DNA from: Dasyornis broadbenti
Taxonomy: Eukaryota > Chordata > Aves > Passeriformes > Dasyornithidae
Direction of reading: 5' to 3'
Assembly (NCBI GenBank): GCA_013397935.1
Contig: VZRN01004254.1
Span: 124,001 to 188,000 of the forward strand
Length of the DNA stretch: 64,000 bases
The translations under genes and the position numbers were made by a program. Shown in pieces: positions 51,001-58,478 of the stretch (its first letter is position 1; each line of letters begins with the position of its first letter). The notes under the pieces were generated by a model. It saw only the letters and a program-made list of their open reading frames with translations, was not told the origin of the DNA and made no database searches.

Positions 51001-53842
51001 TTAAGACATAAAATGTAAAAACCTCCAGAGTTTGACTATTCTACCTACAATAAAAGTACCTGGCAATCTCAAGTCATTCTCTTGAAAGACATCAAAAAGA
51101 TTATGAGCTTTCCTATTTAAGCACATCAGTTGACTTCTTCCTATCTTCCTTGTTTGACAAAACTTGAGAAAGAATAAAACCCTACACCAAACCACTCCCA
51201 CATACATACTGAAATATAGCAGAGGCTTTGGTAATAGATAATAAAAAAAGCAGAAAGATAGTAAACCTAACTTTGTTTACAAGCTCTATAGCTATGAATG
51301 CTAAACTTGACTTTAACACACGGATGAATACAAAGTAACAATACAAACTAATCGTCTTTTAAAAATAAAAGTGGCAATATGACCAGAGCATATAGATGCA
51401 GACACTGGAAGGATACAAAGCTAATGCTCTCATAACTAAACAGTTACCACGCCTTTTGGTATAATTCATCATACAGTCTTGCTAAAGGAAATATGAACTC
51501 CTGAAAGAGGAAAATAGTCCAACGTTATCAAACAAAGCTTCACATTTGACAGAAAGTTTGTTTATGTAGGGTCCTACTCAAGCTCTTCAAGACAACAGGA
51601 GGGCTTCCTTACACTGGGACTTTTCAGCTGACATTTCTTAGCTGTAAATTCTGCAGAAAGCTTTTAAATGTCAAAAGAAACATACCAAACCAAATATTTG
51701 CTTTTGATTTACATCTCCCCAGAAGAAAGTGTAAACAATTATCATGGTCTTAAATGGGCCCCTAGGTTGCAATTAGATCTTAGCCTTTGCCTTTTAGCAT
51801 CACTCTTGTTCTGATGCATTTGGAGGAGAAACAGTTATACACATTCCTGTAGCATAAGCCCTAAATGATTTGTGTCAGTCTGCTGTAATAATCAAGGTAA
51901 TTTCTAATCCATGTAAGGAGTTTATGCTGTATTATCTTTCACAGTGTTAAACATGCATATTAGAATTTTAATAGAAATACAGTAATTGCATGCTGTTCAA
52001 ATCTTCAATTTCACCTAGTGGAACAAACTAAGTATCATTTCAGTACAATTTTTATGTCTGCAGTGCCTGAGTTTGCAGCACTGCAAAAATATAGACCAAA
52101 TTTCTCATTCTTTCTAATATAATCATTAGGCCTCCCTTTTTAAAAGCCACTATTAAATGCATCTGCTGAAATCCCAGACTTTGTTCTTATAATTGTGTAA
52201 TGTATACTATATGCTATATTCAATTTTAAAAGAATCAAAGTCTACATAGTATCACACTCAACCAGTTGAGCTTTCTGTAAATTAGTCTGATGCAACTGTA
52301 TAAACAAACTTTGCAGTTATCCAAGCACTGCAGAACTAACATTTACAAGGAATATAAAATTAGGTCTTTACTACTCACACAAATCTGCAAAGCTACACTC
52401 CTGGTTCCCCATATTAAGCATATGTATAGGCTTTACTTAGCCTAGTATATAAAATGTACAGCTCAAGAATTAGCAAAGTTTTAAAGAGATTAGTACAGCA
52501 GAAAGATATAACAAACAAAATTAAAATCTATTCAAAACTAATTGTTTGATTTTACCTGAAAATTAACATCTTCTTTCTTAAATATTAGTGCTCGAACTTC
52601 ATCAGGATCTCCATTAAATATAGCTTGAACCAATGGTGGCTGAAATGAAAAAAAAACACATCTTAAAATAAAATCCCATTTTAGGTTTTAGTGAAACACA
52701 TACAGGTTTTTTTATACATAACCGAAACACAAGGTAATGACAAATAAACCCCATTCCAGGCAGTAAAATAAAGAAACCAGCACCAGTATTTAGAATCAAA
52801 GAAATTCCATGTTTTAAAAACCTCAAACACACAGACATACTCTAAGTGAATGAGAAGAAAAAAAAAAAGCTGAGAAGACAAGCTTATAACAGCTGAAAAG
52901 AGAACGCCTTATAATAAAATTAGGGCTGTCATTACATGCTGCAAATTCTATACGGTATAAGCAAACAATCCCCTTTTACATTAGCAAGTGACTCAAGTTA
53001 CTGGAAGTCTTTCACCTGTTTAGATAGAGTGGGAAAGCAAAGTGCATCAGATAAGTATGGTAACAAATTCACACTCACACACATCTATTACTAAATATAG
53101 CAAGATTTCTTAGTAAGTAAGAAAAGCTGCTGAGGTATGCTAGCAATATTTAAGCCAGTGACTTGACAAAATAAAATAATTTAAAGCAATAAAAGCACAG
53201 ACCCTAGTGCTGATCATTTCCAGAAAGTGCCAACTTGAATGTAACAGTTATACCAAGATTGTGACATGTTAATTTTTATTTTAGCTTAAAATTGCTCTTG
53301 CTTGATATAACTATATACTCTATTAGTTCTCAAAATAAACACAGCATATTATTATAATACAACGATCACATCAGCTTCTAAAGTAGTACTGCATAAATGT
53401 ACCATTGAAGAGTAAGAAGTAGAGCAGGGAAAACCCATTTACTTCAAATACATTTCCCCATGCCTTCTAAAACCCCACTGCCTTTATACAAGAATTAAGA
53501 CCTGTTCTTGCTGCACCATAAATAAGGTTACATGAAAAAGAATAGACCTTGCAAGTAGAATTTCTACCACTACGTTTCAGTTTTTCTCATCTTAATTACA
53601 TGCAGATTTTATCACCTTGTCTTGTTTCAACATTGTATATACTCATCCTATTCTTAGGAATATAGCTATTGGTATTTGAAACAGCATTATAAGCAGGAAA
53701 TATGCCAACAAACAACATGCCTTACCAGCACATATCCAGAGGGCGATGGACGTAAAGATACATTTTCCTGAGGTAAATTGGAAATAAATGTGGGAGAATC
53801 ATCTTCTTCCTCCTCCAAAACAACAATACAGACTCGACTCAT
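44..53842 (-). CDS. ANKRD28: ANKRD28, 5' half of gene (overall entry; exons listed separately)
   Basis: Ankyrin repeat domain 28 is known as PP6-ARS-A, a scaffold subunit that, with a SAPS-domain subunit, forms protein phosphatase 6 holoenzymes. The family is also linked to cell migration and ER-exit functions. Seen here: 13 exons plus an alternative first exon, all with GT-AG borders and matching phases, encoding about 14 consecutive 33-residue ankyrin repeats with the TPLHxAA core motif. Paralogue choice: NVSDRAGRTALHHAAFSGH and MNEPNAYGNTPLHVACYNG fit ANKRD28 as I remember it rather than ANKRD44 or ANKRD52. Exons: 53726-53842 (alternative), 52556-52639, 31379-31457, 21002-21072, 17943-18143, 17212-17299, 13969-14111, 12676-12888, 6547-6625, 6026-6140, 5525-5607, 3097-3160, 1721-1789, 44-184. 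The 3' half lies outside the window. Confidence 0.95.
185..1720 (-). other. ANKRD28 intron between exons 13 and 14
   Basis: This is 1536 bp of AT-rich intron with short A and T runs. I see no further exon, RNA gene or recognisable mobile element. Confidence 0.9.
1721..1789 (-). CDS. ANKRD28: ANKRD28 exon 13
   Basis: This 69-nt exon is phase 2 at both ends. It completes Gly, then encodes NLECLNLLLNTGADFNKKD and RFG plus two bases of Arg (about residues 417-438): the end of ankyrin repeat 12 and the first residues of repeat 13. The donor is AG|gtaaga. The acceptor is aatttaatag with a poor pyrimidine tract. Because its length is a multiple of three, skipping it would delete 23 residues without a frameshift. 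Confidence 0.93.
1790..3096 (-). other. ANKRD28 intron between exons 12 and 13
   Basis: This is 1307 bp of AT-rich intron. A short A run sits near 2818 and a T run near 2919-2929. Open frames here have no splice or family support. Confidence 0.9.
3097..3160 (-). CDS. ANKRD28: ANKRD28 exon 12
   Basis: This 64-nt exon runs from phase 1 to phase 2. It completes Gly, then encodes FDIDTPDDFGRTCLHAAAAG plus two bases of Gly (about residues 396-415): the end of ankyrin repeat 11 and the start of repeat 12. The acceptor is gctttgtag. The donor is the weak form GG|gtgtgt, chosen because only this border keeps the frame into the next exon. Skipping it would break the frame. Confidence 0.93.
3161..5524 (-). 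other. ANKRD28 intron between exons 11 and 12
   Basis: This is 2364 bp of ordinary intron sequence. I see no feature I can support beyond homopolymer runs, for example T10 at about 3899. Confidence 0.88.
5525..5607 (-). CDS. ANKRD28: ANKRD28 exon 11
   Basis: This 83-nt exon runs from phase 2 to phase 1. It completes Lys, then encodes RGIHGMFPLHLAALSGFSDC and CRKLLLS plus the first base of Gly (about residues 368-394), ankyrin repeat 11. As elsewhere in this family, the repeat has FPLH in place of TPLH. The acceptor is tatcttag and the donor TCAG|gtagga. The KLLLS stretch is KLLSS in human, from memory. Confidence 0.95.
5608..6025 (-). other. ANKRD28 intron between exons 10 and 11
   Basis: This is a short 418-bp intron with nothing recognisable inside. 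Confidence 0.92.
6026..6140 (-). CDS. ANKRD28: ANKRD28 exon 10
   Basis: This 115-nt exon runs from phase 1 to phase 2. It encodes the split Gly, then AEIDCEDKNGNTPLHIAARY and GHELLINTLITSGADTA plus two bases of Lys (about residues 330-366): the end of ankyrin repeat 9 and nearly all of repeat 10. The acceptor is ttattatag and the donor AA|gtaggt. Confidence 0.96.
6141..6546 (-). other. ANKRD28 intron between exons 9 and 10
   Basis: This is a short 406-bp intron with nothing recognisable inside. Confidence 0.92.
6547..6625 (-). CDS. ANKRD28: ANKRD28 exon 9
   Basis: This 79-nt exon runs from phase 0 to phase 1. It encodes SKDGKTPLHMTAIHGRFSRS then QTIIQN plus the first base of Gly (about residues 303-328), most of ankyrin repeat 9. 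The acceptor is cttttccag and the donor AATG|gtaaaa. A broken, diverged copy of this exon lies about 1 kb upstream in the intron (7511-7662). Confidence 0.96.
6901..6922. repeat. (ACTC)n microsatellite
   Basis: Five and a half perfect tandem ACTC units lie in the intron next to exon 9. It is a simple sequence repeat, likely polymorphic in length. Confidence 0.95.
7511..7662 (-). pseudogene. ghost copy of ANKRD28 exon 9, interrupted and decayed
   Basis: Read on the minus strand, 7662 downward encodes SKDGKMLLHMTAIRD, closely matching the start of exon 9 (SKDGKTPLHMTAIHG). In the first 39 nt all eight differences are transitions. A second block at about 7511-7543 matches the 3' end of exon 9 (18 of the first 20 bases). 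Roughly 65-70 bp of unrelated sequence separates the two blocks. Reading through gives a TGA inside the insertion. The equivalent of the donor AATG|gtaa reads AATGTAGA, and the acceptor side lacks a pyrimidine tract. I infer a tandem duplication of one ankyrin exon that has since become non-functional. Confidence 0.75.
7960..8035 (+). mobile_element. possible ancient CR1 LINE scrap
   Basis: The phrase around 7998-8030 (tccatcactggaggcattta, then agaaaaggccaaata) resembles the diverged CR1 3' segment whose consensus reads approximately CTGGAGGTGTTCAAGGCCAGGCTGGA. The match is short and from memory. It could be chance. Confidence 0.3.
10660..10990 (-). mobile_element. CR1 LINE, 3' fragment, same orientation as ANKRD28
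   Basis: The plus strand reads as the reverse complement of the avian CR1 3' region: a gggttgaaag..ccttaaagatca..tccaacccc stretch, then acaccttccactaggc, cccatccagcctggcattga, cagggatggggcacccacag, ctgttccagtg, aagaatttcttcctaatatc and cttcaggtactggaaggtgc. The element is 5'-truncated. The terminal 8-bp repeats of a complete CR1 3' end are not recognisable beside it. A 65-codon frame inside it (10730-10927, minus) belongs to the element and is not a host gene. CR1 is the dominant LINE of birds and other sauropsids, which supports the assignment of the organism. Confidence 0.9.
12676..12888 (-). CDS. ANKRD28: ANKRD28 exon 8
   Basis: This 213-nt exon is phase 0 at both ends and encodes 71 residues (about 232-302). 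It starts MNEPNAYGNTPLHVACYNG and covers ankyrin repeat 7 (DVVVNELIDCGANVNQVN) and repeat 8 (EKGFTPLHFAAASTHG, then CLELLVCNGADVNIK). The acceptor is ctgatag and the donor AAG|gtaggt. The extra residue in repeat 8 (STHGALC) is typical of the family. Differences from human, from memory, include QVN for QKN and VCN for VGN. Confidence 0.97.
12889..13968 (-). other. ANKRD28 intron between exons 7 and 8
   Basis: This is 1080 bp. Several overlapping short open frames occur on both strands near 13000-13400, but none has splice or family support. Otherwise it is empty. Confidence 0.88.
13969..14111 (-). CDS. ANKRD28: ANKRD28 exon 7
   Basis: This 143-nt exon runs from phase 1 to phase 0. It encodes the split Gly, then HIEVVKLLVTHTAEVTCKD (end of ankyrin repeat 5) and KKSYTPLHAAASSGMISVV through LLDLGVD (repeat 6), about residues 185-231. 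The acceptor is ttactttag and the donor GAT|gtaagg. The near-invariant Gly of the ankyrin GA loop in repeat 5 is Thr here (THTAEV). Confidence 0.96.
14112..17211 (-). other. ANKRD28 intron between exons 6 and 7
   Basis: This is 3100 bp. It contains a somewhat GC-richer patch at about 14860-15000 with open frames on both strands (probably chance), and an open frame with an acceptor-like border at 16457-16782 that is described as a finding. No mobile element was recognised. Confidence 0.88.
17212..17299 (-). CDS. ANKRD28: ANKRD28 exon 6
   Basis: This 88-nt exon runs from phase 0 to phase 1. It encodes MVSLLLSRGANINAFDKKD and then RRAIHWAAYM plus the first base of Gly (about residues 155-183): the end of ankyrin repeat 4 and the first half of repeat 5. 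The acceptor is atctcag and the donor ATGG|gtatgt. Its leading ATG is internal, not a start. Confidence 0.97.
17300..17942 (-). other. ANKRD28 intron between exons 5 and 6
   Basis: This is a 643-bp AT-rich intron with nothing recognisable inside. Confidence 0.92.
17943..18143 (-). CDS. ANKRD28: ANKRD28 exon 5
   Basis: This 201-nt exon is phase 0 at both ends and encodes 67 residues (about 88-154): the end of ankyrin repeat 2 (DAVQVLLKHSADVNARD), all of repeat 3 (KNWQTPLHIAAANKAVKC and on) and most of repeat 4 (RAGRTALHHAAFSGHVE). The acceptor is cttccag and the donor GAG|gtaaaa. The FSGH stretch separates ANKRD28 from ANKRD44 (LNGH there, from memory). The first residue is Asp, where human has Glu. 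Confidence 0.97.
18144..21001 (-). other. ANKRD28 intron between exons 4 and 5
   Basis: This is 2858 bp. It has a short (TA)n tract at about 20852-20868 and a plus-strand stretch at 18822-18910 that superficially resembles a C/D box snoRNA. No exon or element can be supported. Confidence 0.88.
20852..20868. repeat. short (TA)n tract
   Basis: An alternating TA run with one interruption lies in the intron between exons 4 and 5. Confidence 0.85.
21002..21072 (-). CDS. ANKRD28: ANKRD28 exon 4
   Basis: This 71-nt exon runs from phase 1 to phase 0. It completes the split Gly and encodes ARVNAKDSKWLTPLHRAVA then SCSE (about residues 65-87): the end of ankyrin repeat 1 and the first half of repeat 2. 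The acceptor is ttacag and the donor GAG|gtatgt. Skipping it would shift the frame. Confidence 0.96.
21073..31378 (-). other. ANKRD28 intron between exons 3 and 4
   Basis: This is 10.3 kb of mostly unique-looking AT-rich sequence. It has an A/C-rich low-complexity patch at about 26486-26550 and a short GA run near 24942-24957. The longest open frame of the window (29403-29855, plus) lies here, but it opens with TTG, has no recognisable domain and sits in a local C-rich patch. I see no gene, RNA or mobile element I can support. Confidence 0.85.
31379..31457 (-). CDS. ANKRD28: ANKRD28 exon 3
   Basis: This 79-nt exon runs from phase 0 to phase 1. It encodes DNEKRTPLHAAAYLGDAEI and on to ILS plus the first base of Gly, which is ankyrin repeat 1 (about residues 38-63). 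The TPLHAAA turn-helix motif is intact. The acceptor ends ctacag and the donor is gtatgt. It is isolated between the two largest introns of the window (10.3 and 21.1 kb). Confidence 0.96.
33007..33058 (+). repeat. poly(A) tract of 52 bases
   Basis: This is an uninterrupted run of 52 A on the plus strand, followed by purine-rich sequence (gaagaaaaggaaaaagaaaa). An AATAAA hexamer lies at 32967-32972, 34 bases before the run. It is either the tail of a retroposed transcript on the plus strand or an expanded homopolymer. Confidence 0.9.
33459..33594. repeat. T/G-rich low-complexity tract
   Basis: This is an irregular TTTTTG / TTTG / TTTGGGG repeat of about 135 bp. Open frames on both strands across it (for example 33477-33800 plus and 33485-33742 minus) are products of the composition. 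Confidence 0.9.
40548..40645. repeat. A/C-rich low-complexity tract
   Basis: Irregular runs of A separated by CC and CACC extend over roughly 100 bp. No coding signal is visible. Confidence 0.85.
52556..52639 (-). CDS. ANKRD28: ANKRD28 exon 2
   Basis: This 84-nt exon is phase 0 at both ends and encodes 28 residues starting PPLVQAIFNGDPDEV and ending KKEDVNFQ (about residues 10-37 of the canonical protein). It forms the helical N-terminal cap just before ankyrin repeat 1. The acceptor is a long T-tract plus ttcag, and the donor is gtaaaa. Both the canonical first exon and the alternative exon at 53726-53842 can join it in frame. Human has Pro-Ser where this sequence has Pro-Pro at the start (from memory). 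Confidence 0.95.
52640..53725 (-). other. ANKRD28 intron between alternative exon 1b and exon 2
   Basis: This is 1086 bp of AT-rich intron, with a T run next to the exon 2 acceptor. No other feature was seen. Confidence 0.8.
53726..53842 (-). CDS. ANKRD28: ANKRD28 alternative first coding exon (1b)
   Basis: This is an open frame of 39 codons from the first ATG at 53842 to a good donor (CTG|gtaagg), ending in phase 0. That is exactly what exon 2 needs. The peptide begins MSRVCIVVLEEEEDDSPTFI and is acidic, with a Ser/Pro-rich second half ending SGYVL. It would replace the short canonical N-terminus (about nine residues in human, from memory). No AG with a pyrimidine tract lies closely upstream, so I infer a transcript-initiating exon rather than an internal one. 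The Kozak context is mediocre (C at -3, A at +4). A 24-codon upstream ORF would precede it if transcription starts near 54065. Whether it is translated is untested. Confidence 0.75.
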
Positions 53843-54092
53843 TCGATCCGTTTGAGGACACAAATGCAAACAAAAAAATGCCAGTAATGGTATTTTTGGA
53901 AGCAGAAAGCAGGTATCACAATAGGGACCATAGAGGAAATACTTTCACCTGTTTTCACACACCCTCACAGACTTGTGAGTGTTACTGTTGGTGTGTAAGC
54001 ATTTAGAAAGGGACATTCCAATCCCCCCTCACACTTCATTTTTCAAACTTAAGCACCCCGAGATGTTCAAGACACGGCTGAAAAAAGTTGTT

Positions 54093-54099
54093 CTTTATA
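54093..54099 (-). promoter_or_regulatory. TATA-like box (TATAAAG) before exon 1b
   Basis: On the minus strand TATAAAG lies about 250 bp upstream of the exon 1b ATG. If used, transcription would start near 54065 and give an uninterrupted leader of about 220 nt. In an AT-rich region such a match is expected often by chance. Confidence 0.2.
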
Positions 54100-54169
54100 A
54101 AATAAAAAGTCCCTAAGCATCGAAACCACAATAAGAAAACTGTGGAACAGCTGATAAAAATATCCCAAG

Positions 54170-55400
54170 ATCCAATTCCATTCGAACAGCACTCACTGTC
54201 GCACACAGCTGTCCTTTCACGAGCAAATTTGTCTTTGTTAATGTCACAACTTCCACAGCGTCCTTCTATCCCCACAGTGAAATCATTGTTGCAGAAGACA
54301 TGACTCTGTCCTGCAGAGGAGGGAACAAGAAACAATTGCCCCGAGAGAGATGGCCGCAGCTATTCCCACTCCTGCAAGGTCAGTTTAAATCAACCCTCAG
54401 AGGCTTTCTGGTGACTGAAAATAAACGCGCCTCCCGATCATCCTGCCATTCTACAGCTTCCTTTCTCAATGTCAGAAACAGTCCAGCCAGAAAAATGCAT
54501 CACGGTTCCAGCAGTTATTCAGGACCTGCTCAGAAGAAAATAATTCTTTCCCATGCAAGAAAATAACTGCAATGTGCAGCACGGCTGCAACACATTTACA
54601 TGCGATGAGTCAGACCACAGGGACAATGAACTCCTTGAATAATATTGCCGGCTGAATCCAGCCTCCCCAAACGACAGCAGCGCAGCCGGTGTTACTCCAT
54701 CAGGGACACGAGCAATGCGGAGTGTTCATTTCTCCTTCACCAGGCAGTAGCTGTGGCTTCTCCATCAGGGAATGCATAAGGCAGAAATACTATTGAGGAG
54801 GAATGCTTCAGCAAAACAAGCTAGCTACTGCACACAAAACCTCAAATTACTGCCTTAGACGACTTCTGCAAAGCAGTTTATCTCTCAAGTGTTTCTTTTG
54901 ATCACCATGTGAATGCGGTTCCCATGATAGTCTTCATTCAGATTGAGGGGGAGGGAAAAAAAAAAATTCAGACTCTGTACATCTTCTCGGAGCCAACTTC
55001 TTTATCCGAACATCTGTCACTGCGCCAACCTGATCCTCCTCTTCAGTTAGAGCTTCTGCTTATCAGCTTTCTTTCCTTGACAAATTAAATTATACAATCA
55101 GCAGATAGCTTTGTAAAGCTCAAAAATTAGCTTGGCTGTCCGAGTCGGCAGGAGCAGCGCACAAACCACTGCCACGGCAGCGCTCCCCCTGAGCAGCAGC
55201 CTAGCGAGCAGCGACTGCAGCCTGGCAGGGTGAAATGCCTAGTAATGCTCACATGTCACACTTACCAGAGAACCCAGCCACCGCTCCCAGGGTGACTTCC
55301 TCTGGCACCAAAAAAAAAAAGCGCCTTTTTCTTTTTTTGGGGGCAGTCTTTGTAGTCTGCGCCAGCTCAGTGACTAACGCAGCTGAAAACGTAAAAATTC
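54170..55400 (-). promoter_or_regulatory. candidate internal promoter zone (raised CpG density)
   Basis: CpG dinucleotides, nearly absent from the introns, cluster here, for example in 54420-54440, 54645-54720, 55010-55035 and 55139-55225. The zone ends just upstream of alternative exon 1b in the direction of transcription. It is too AT-rich overall to be a classical CpG island. I infer an alternative ANKRD28 promoter. A CpG-rich enhancer is the main alternative. Confidence 0.35.
54606..54612. promoter_or_regulatory. AP-1 consensus TGAGTCA
   Basis: An exact AP-1 (TRE) heptamer lies within the CpG-raised zone upstream of exon 1b. It is suggestive only by position. Confidence 0.2.
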
Positions 55401-58396
55401 TATAACTGAAGAAAGAGTGACTGTTTAATATTTTCCACTAAAAGCCACAAAGAAATGTGGTGTACTGGCTCTGCTGACTAACTACACTTTAGGCAATAAA
55501 CAATTCCAGCACGTTAACTGCTTTCATATGGCACTGGTCAGAGCAGCAAAACAGTCTTCATTTAACTCATTGAAGACAAGAAATGTCCCACTTAAATCCT
55601 CTGAAAACTAAATTAAAAGCAAAATCTTAAAGCAATAGGCTGACTATTAAAAAGCCAGCTATTAACGACCAAACCCATGGGTTTTTTGCAGTTAGTACAG
55701 ACAAACATAACCTCAGCTTGAAAAACATTACATCAAGTATAATTTAAATATTATTAAAATATACCATAATAGTGAAGTATAATATGAAGCCCTACAACTT
55801 GCTGAATAAATGCTTCAGCTTGAATCTGCCTAAATGGTGCTGGCTCGTGGGAGTATTATGTAAATGGCTTCTGTCAAAAGTTGCTGGATAAGCTTCAGTG
55901 TTACAGGAACAGAGGGAGGGTTTTTGCTCCTGCTGTGCAGCACGAAGGTAATTCTGATGTCCTTCAGTGGCTGCTAAGAGCAGAATTTCTCAATGGTGAG
56001 CAAGTTTATAGCTCTTCAATAAAGTATTGCACTCCGGTTTCACATAGGAATTCAGACAGAGTGAAAGACAGGTTTAAATGGTGTGTAAATGGTTTGGATA
56101 TAAATAGACATATTGAATTCCCACCTGTGGGGGCCACAGGCAGGAAAAGCTCACATGAACTCTTTTGTAAAAATGTCTATAATAGCTTCATTGCAACATG
56201 ATAAATTGCTTAAACACCTCCCTTTCCCCATGACACTTTATGCAGGTGAAAGTTTTTCTAAGTGCAAAAGAGTACCTTGGCCAAGGGCTCCCGGACCTCA
56301 AGAGTCCTGGCCTGGCAGAATATAGCACCAGTTTCTGATTCACCATGAAATTTCAGATTAAAAATTCTCAAGACTAACAAATATCTTTATAAATATATCC
56401 TGTTCATTACATAGAGTCTAGTTGTTTTGAAATCTCATGCTTTTGGTCTTAATTACAAAAAATGCAATGATACACCACACTGTTTTGTTCTAGCATTTCA
56501 GCTATTTATTAAAAAGCAAAAACACAGATTCACATGAAGACATGTAACAACTGGCCACAGCAGAACCAGTTATAATAAAACCATGGACATCCTCAAAGCT
56601 CAGTTACTGCAACACCCTACTGTTTGCTATGGAATACAGCAACCACAACATAAAAAACAGCTTTCTTTCTATTTGTGAAAAATGCCCTAAGGAACAGACA
56701 CTGTCTCTTATTTGCATAACTAAACATACATTTTAAAAAAAAGTAAAAATAAGATTTTATGTGTAAAAGCAAAATACTGACAAAATGCATACTCAAGTTT
56801 TATATGATACACACACACTTGCTAGATAATGGTTTTCAAGTTAGGCCCCTATGTTCACTGTAAATGAACACTTTTCAAGACTCAGTACATTTATACAGTA
56901 GGCAAATGCCAAGGGTTCCATATGCTTTCTTTGGAATTACCAACTAGACACATTGCTAGATAGACATAACACCTAATTTAATTCAAATTATCTGAACATG
57001 GTCCATTTTTTACCTTTGCAATTAATGCTCCAAAGTTGGCTAGAAATTTAATAGTTACTTAAAAAAATACACACCTTCACACTCAGTTAACTGTGAAAAT
57101 TCAGAACATTTTAATCTACTCTGATAATTATTCTACAGATCTTAGCTATAATTACAATACAATTCATATAAATTATTTCCAAAAGCAAGTTAACATATCT
57201 TGCCTAACATTAAACATTTTTGAATAGTGACGTTACTACAGAGAGTTAAAAGCCAATACGTCACAGTTTGCACTAGAAAGAAAACCAACACAACTGAGTC
57301 AATATTATATTGATTTCGATAGCAATCTAAACTATGTAAGTAAGCAAAAACACCCTACTCACAATAGGACTGTGTGTGCACAATTACTTCCATAACCAAA
57401 GGAAAATTCAGTTCTAGTTCTTTAACTTTTGCTCACAATGAACTGGCATTTTCCCTTCCTATCCCATTCAACCTCAAGTTGTCCCTTCCCCTCCATGCAA
57501 ATATCATCTCTAATCACCTTTTCTTTCAACTTCAAAAAAACCATCCAAAGTATCTTCTGGTGTGCAAAATGCAGCTTCTAATGTTACCTAAAAGGTGTTC
57601 TAAAAACCAAAAGCTGTTCACAATTCTACTGTGAGAAACCAAACGAAGGTTTCAATTTTTCACCAGCTTACCTAGACTAACAACTTTCCATGTAGGAGAA
57701 GAGTTAAGAGTAACAGAAAATGAAAGCAAAGTAAATTCAAGAGGACTAATTTAAGCTTCTGTTCCTCAAACTAATTTAAGAATCATAACAGATCTTCACG
57801 AAGGTATGAAGAACATTGCATCTCAAACAGTTTGTATTAATAAAACTTATAATAACTGAAGACAGCAGGTCATCACCATCCACCTTCTCTAAATGTCATA
57901 TATTTCCAACAAGAAAGCTTATGAAATGGGCAGTAGGAAAGAAGACTCAAAAATGGCCTAACTTTGAAAAAGAATGCCATGTCTACAGGGGTGTGAGTGG
58001 TGATCTGACAGCCTTCGAAGATCTGTTAATCAAGTAAGATCTCCATACTTAACTCTCAATCTTGAGTAGTGCAATGATGATATGCATTTTTACAAAAATA
58101 AAACTTTTGGGATGACATGATAACTGTAAGCAAAAAAAAAGGTGTTGTAATTTTTGAACTACACTTTCTTTAAGTAAATCAAGTTCCAAGAGTCTTTCAT
58201 GGATGCATATAAAGAGAATATATTACAAGAATGCAACCTGCAGGTTAAAACACAGATGTCAGCTATCTACACCAGACAGAAAAAACATGAACTCTGAATC
58301 AGCTAAAAATAGCAACCTTTTCTATAGCTCTGCCCTCTTCTCTAGGAATAAATGAGGAGAGGACTGTAGCAGCACTGCTGATAACACCAAAAATTC

Positions 58397-58478
58397 CACC
58401 AAAGGACATTCAATATCAAAGAATCTACTCGAAATCTCACCGAAGGACATTCAATATCAAAGAATCTACCCAAATAAA
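58397..58478. repeat. 41-bp tandem duplication (two copies)
   Basis: Copies at 58397-58437 and 58438-58478 share cacc, one R position, then aaggacattcaatatcaaag and aatctac. They diverge only over the last bases. No coding or regulatory meaning is visible. Confidence 0.9.

Larger units (their letters stand above)
31458..52555 (-). other. ANKRD28 intron between exons 2 and 3
   Basis: This 21.1-kb intron is the longest in the window. It contains a 52-base poly(A) tract (33007-33058), a T/G-rich tract (33459-33594), an A/C-rich tract (40548-40645), a short (TA)n (about 38912-38924) and a 16-bp self-complementary stretch, atatacatatgtatat, near 41804-41819. Open frames are all at chance length and on both strands. 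Large parts (34200-40500, 41000-52500) show nothing I can name. Confidence 0.85.

Noticed and set aside
53843..53869. Nine-codon upstream extension of exon 1b (apparent start at 53869)
   Set aside because: The upstream codon is TTG. The first ATG in frame is at 53842, so the shorter start was chosen.
57969..57980. MAFFFKV-like start at 57980 (minus) as the canonical ANKRD28 first exon
   Set aside because: It only superficially resembles the expected MAFLKLRD peptide, and no GT donor follows at the required position and phase.
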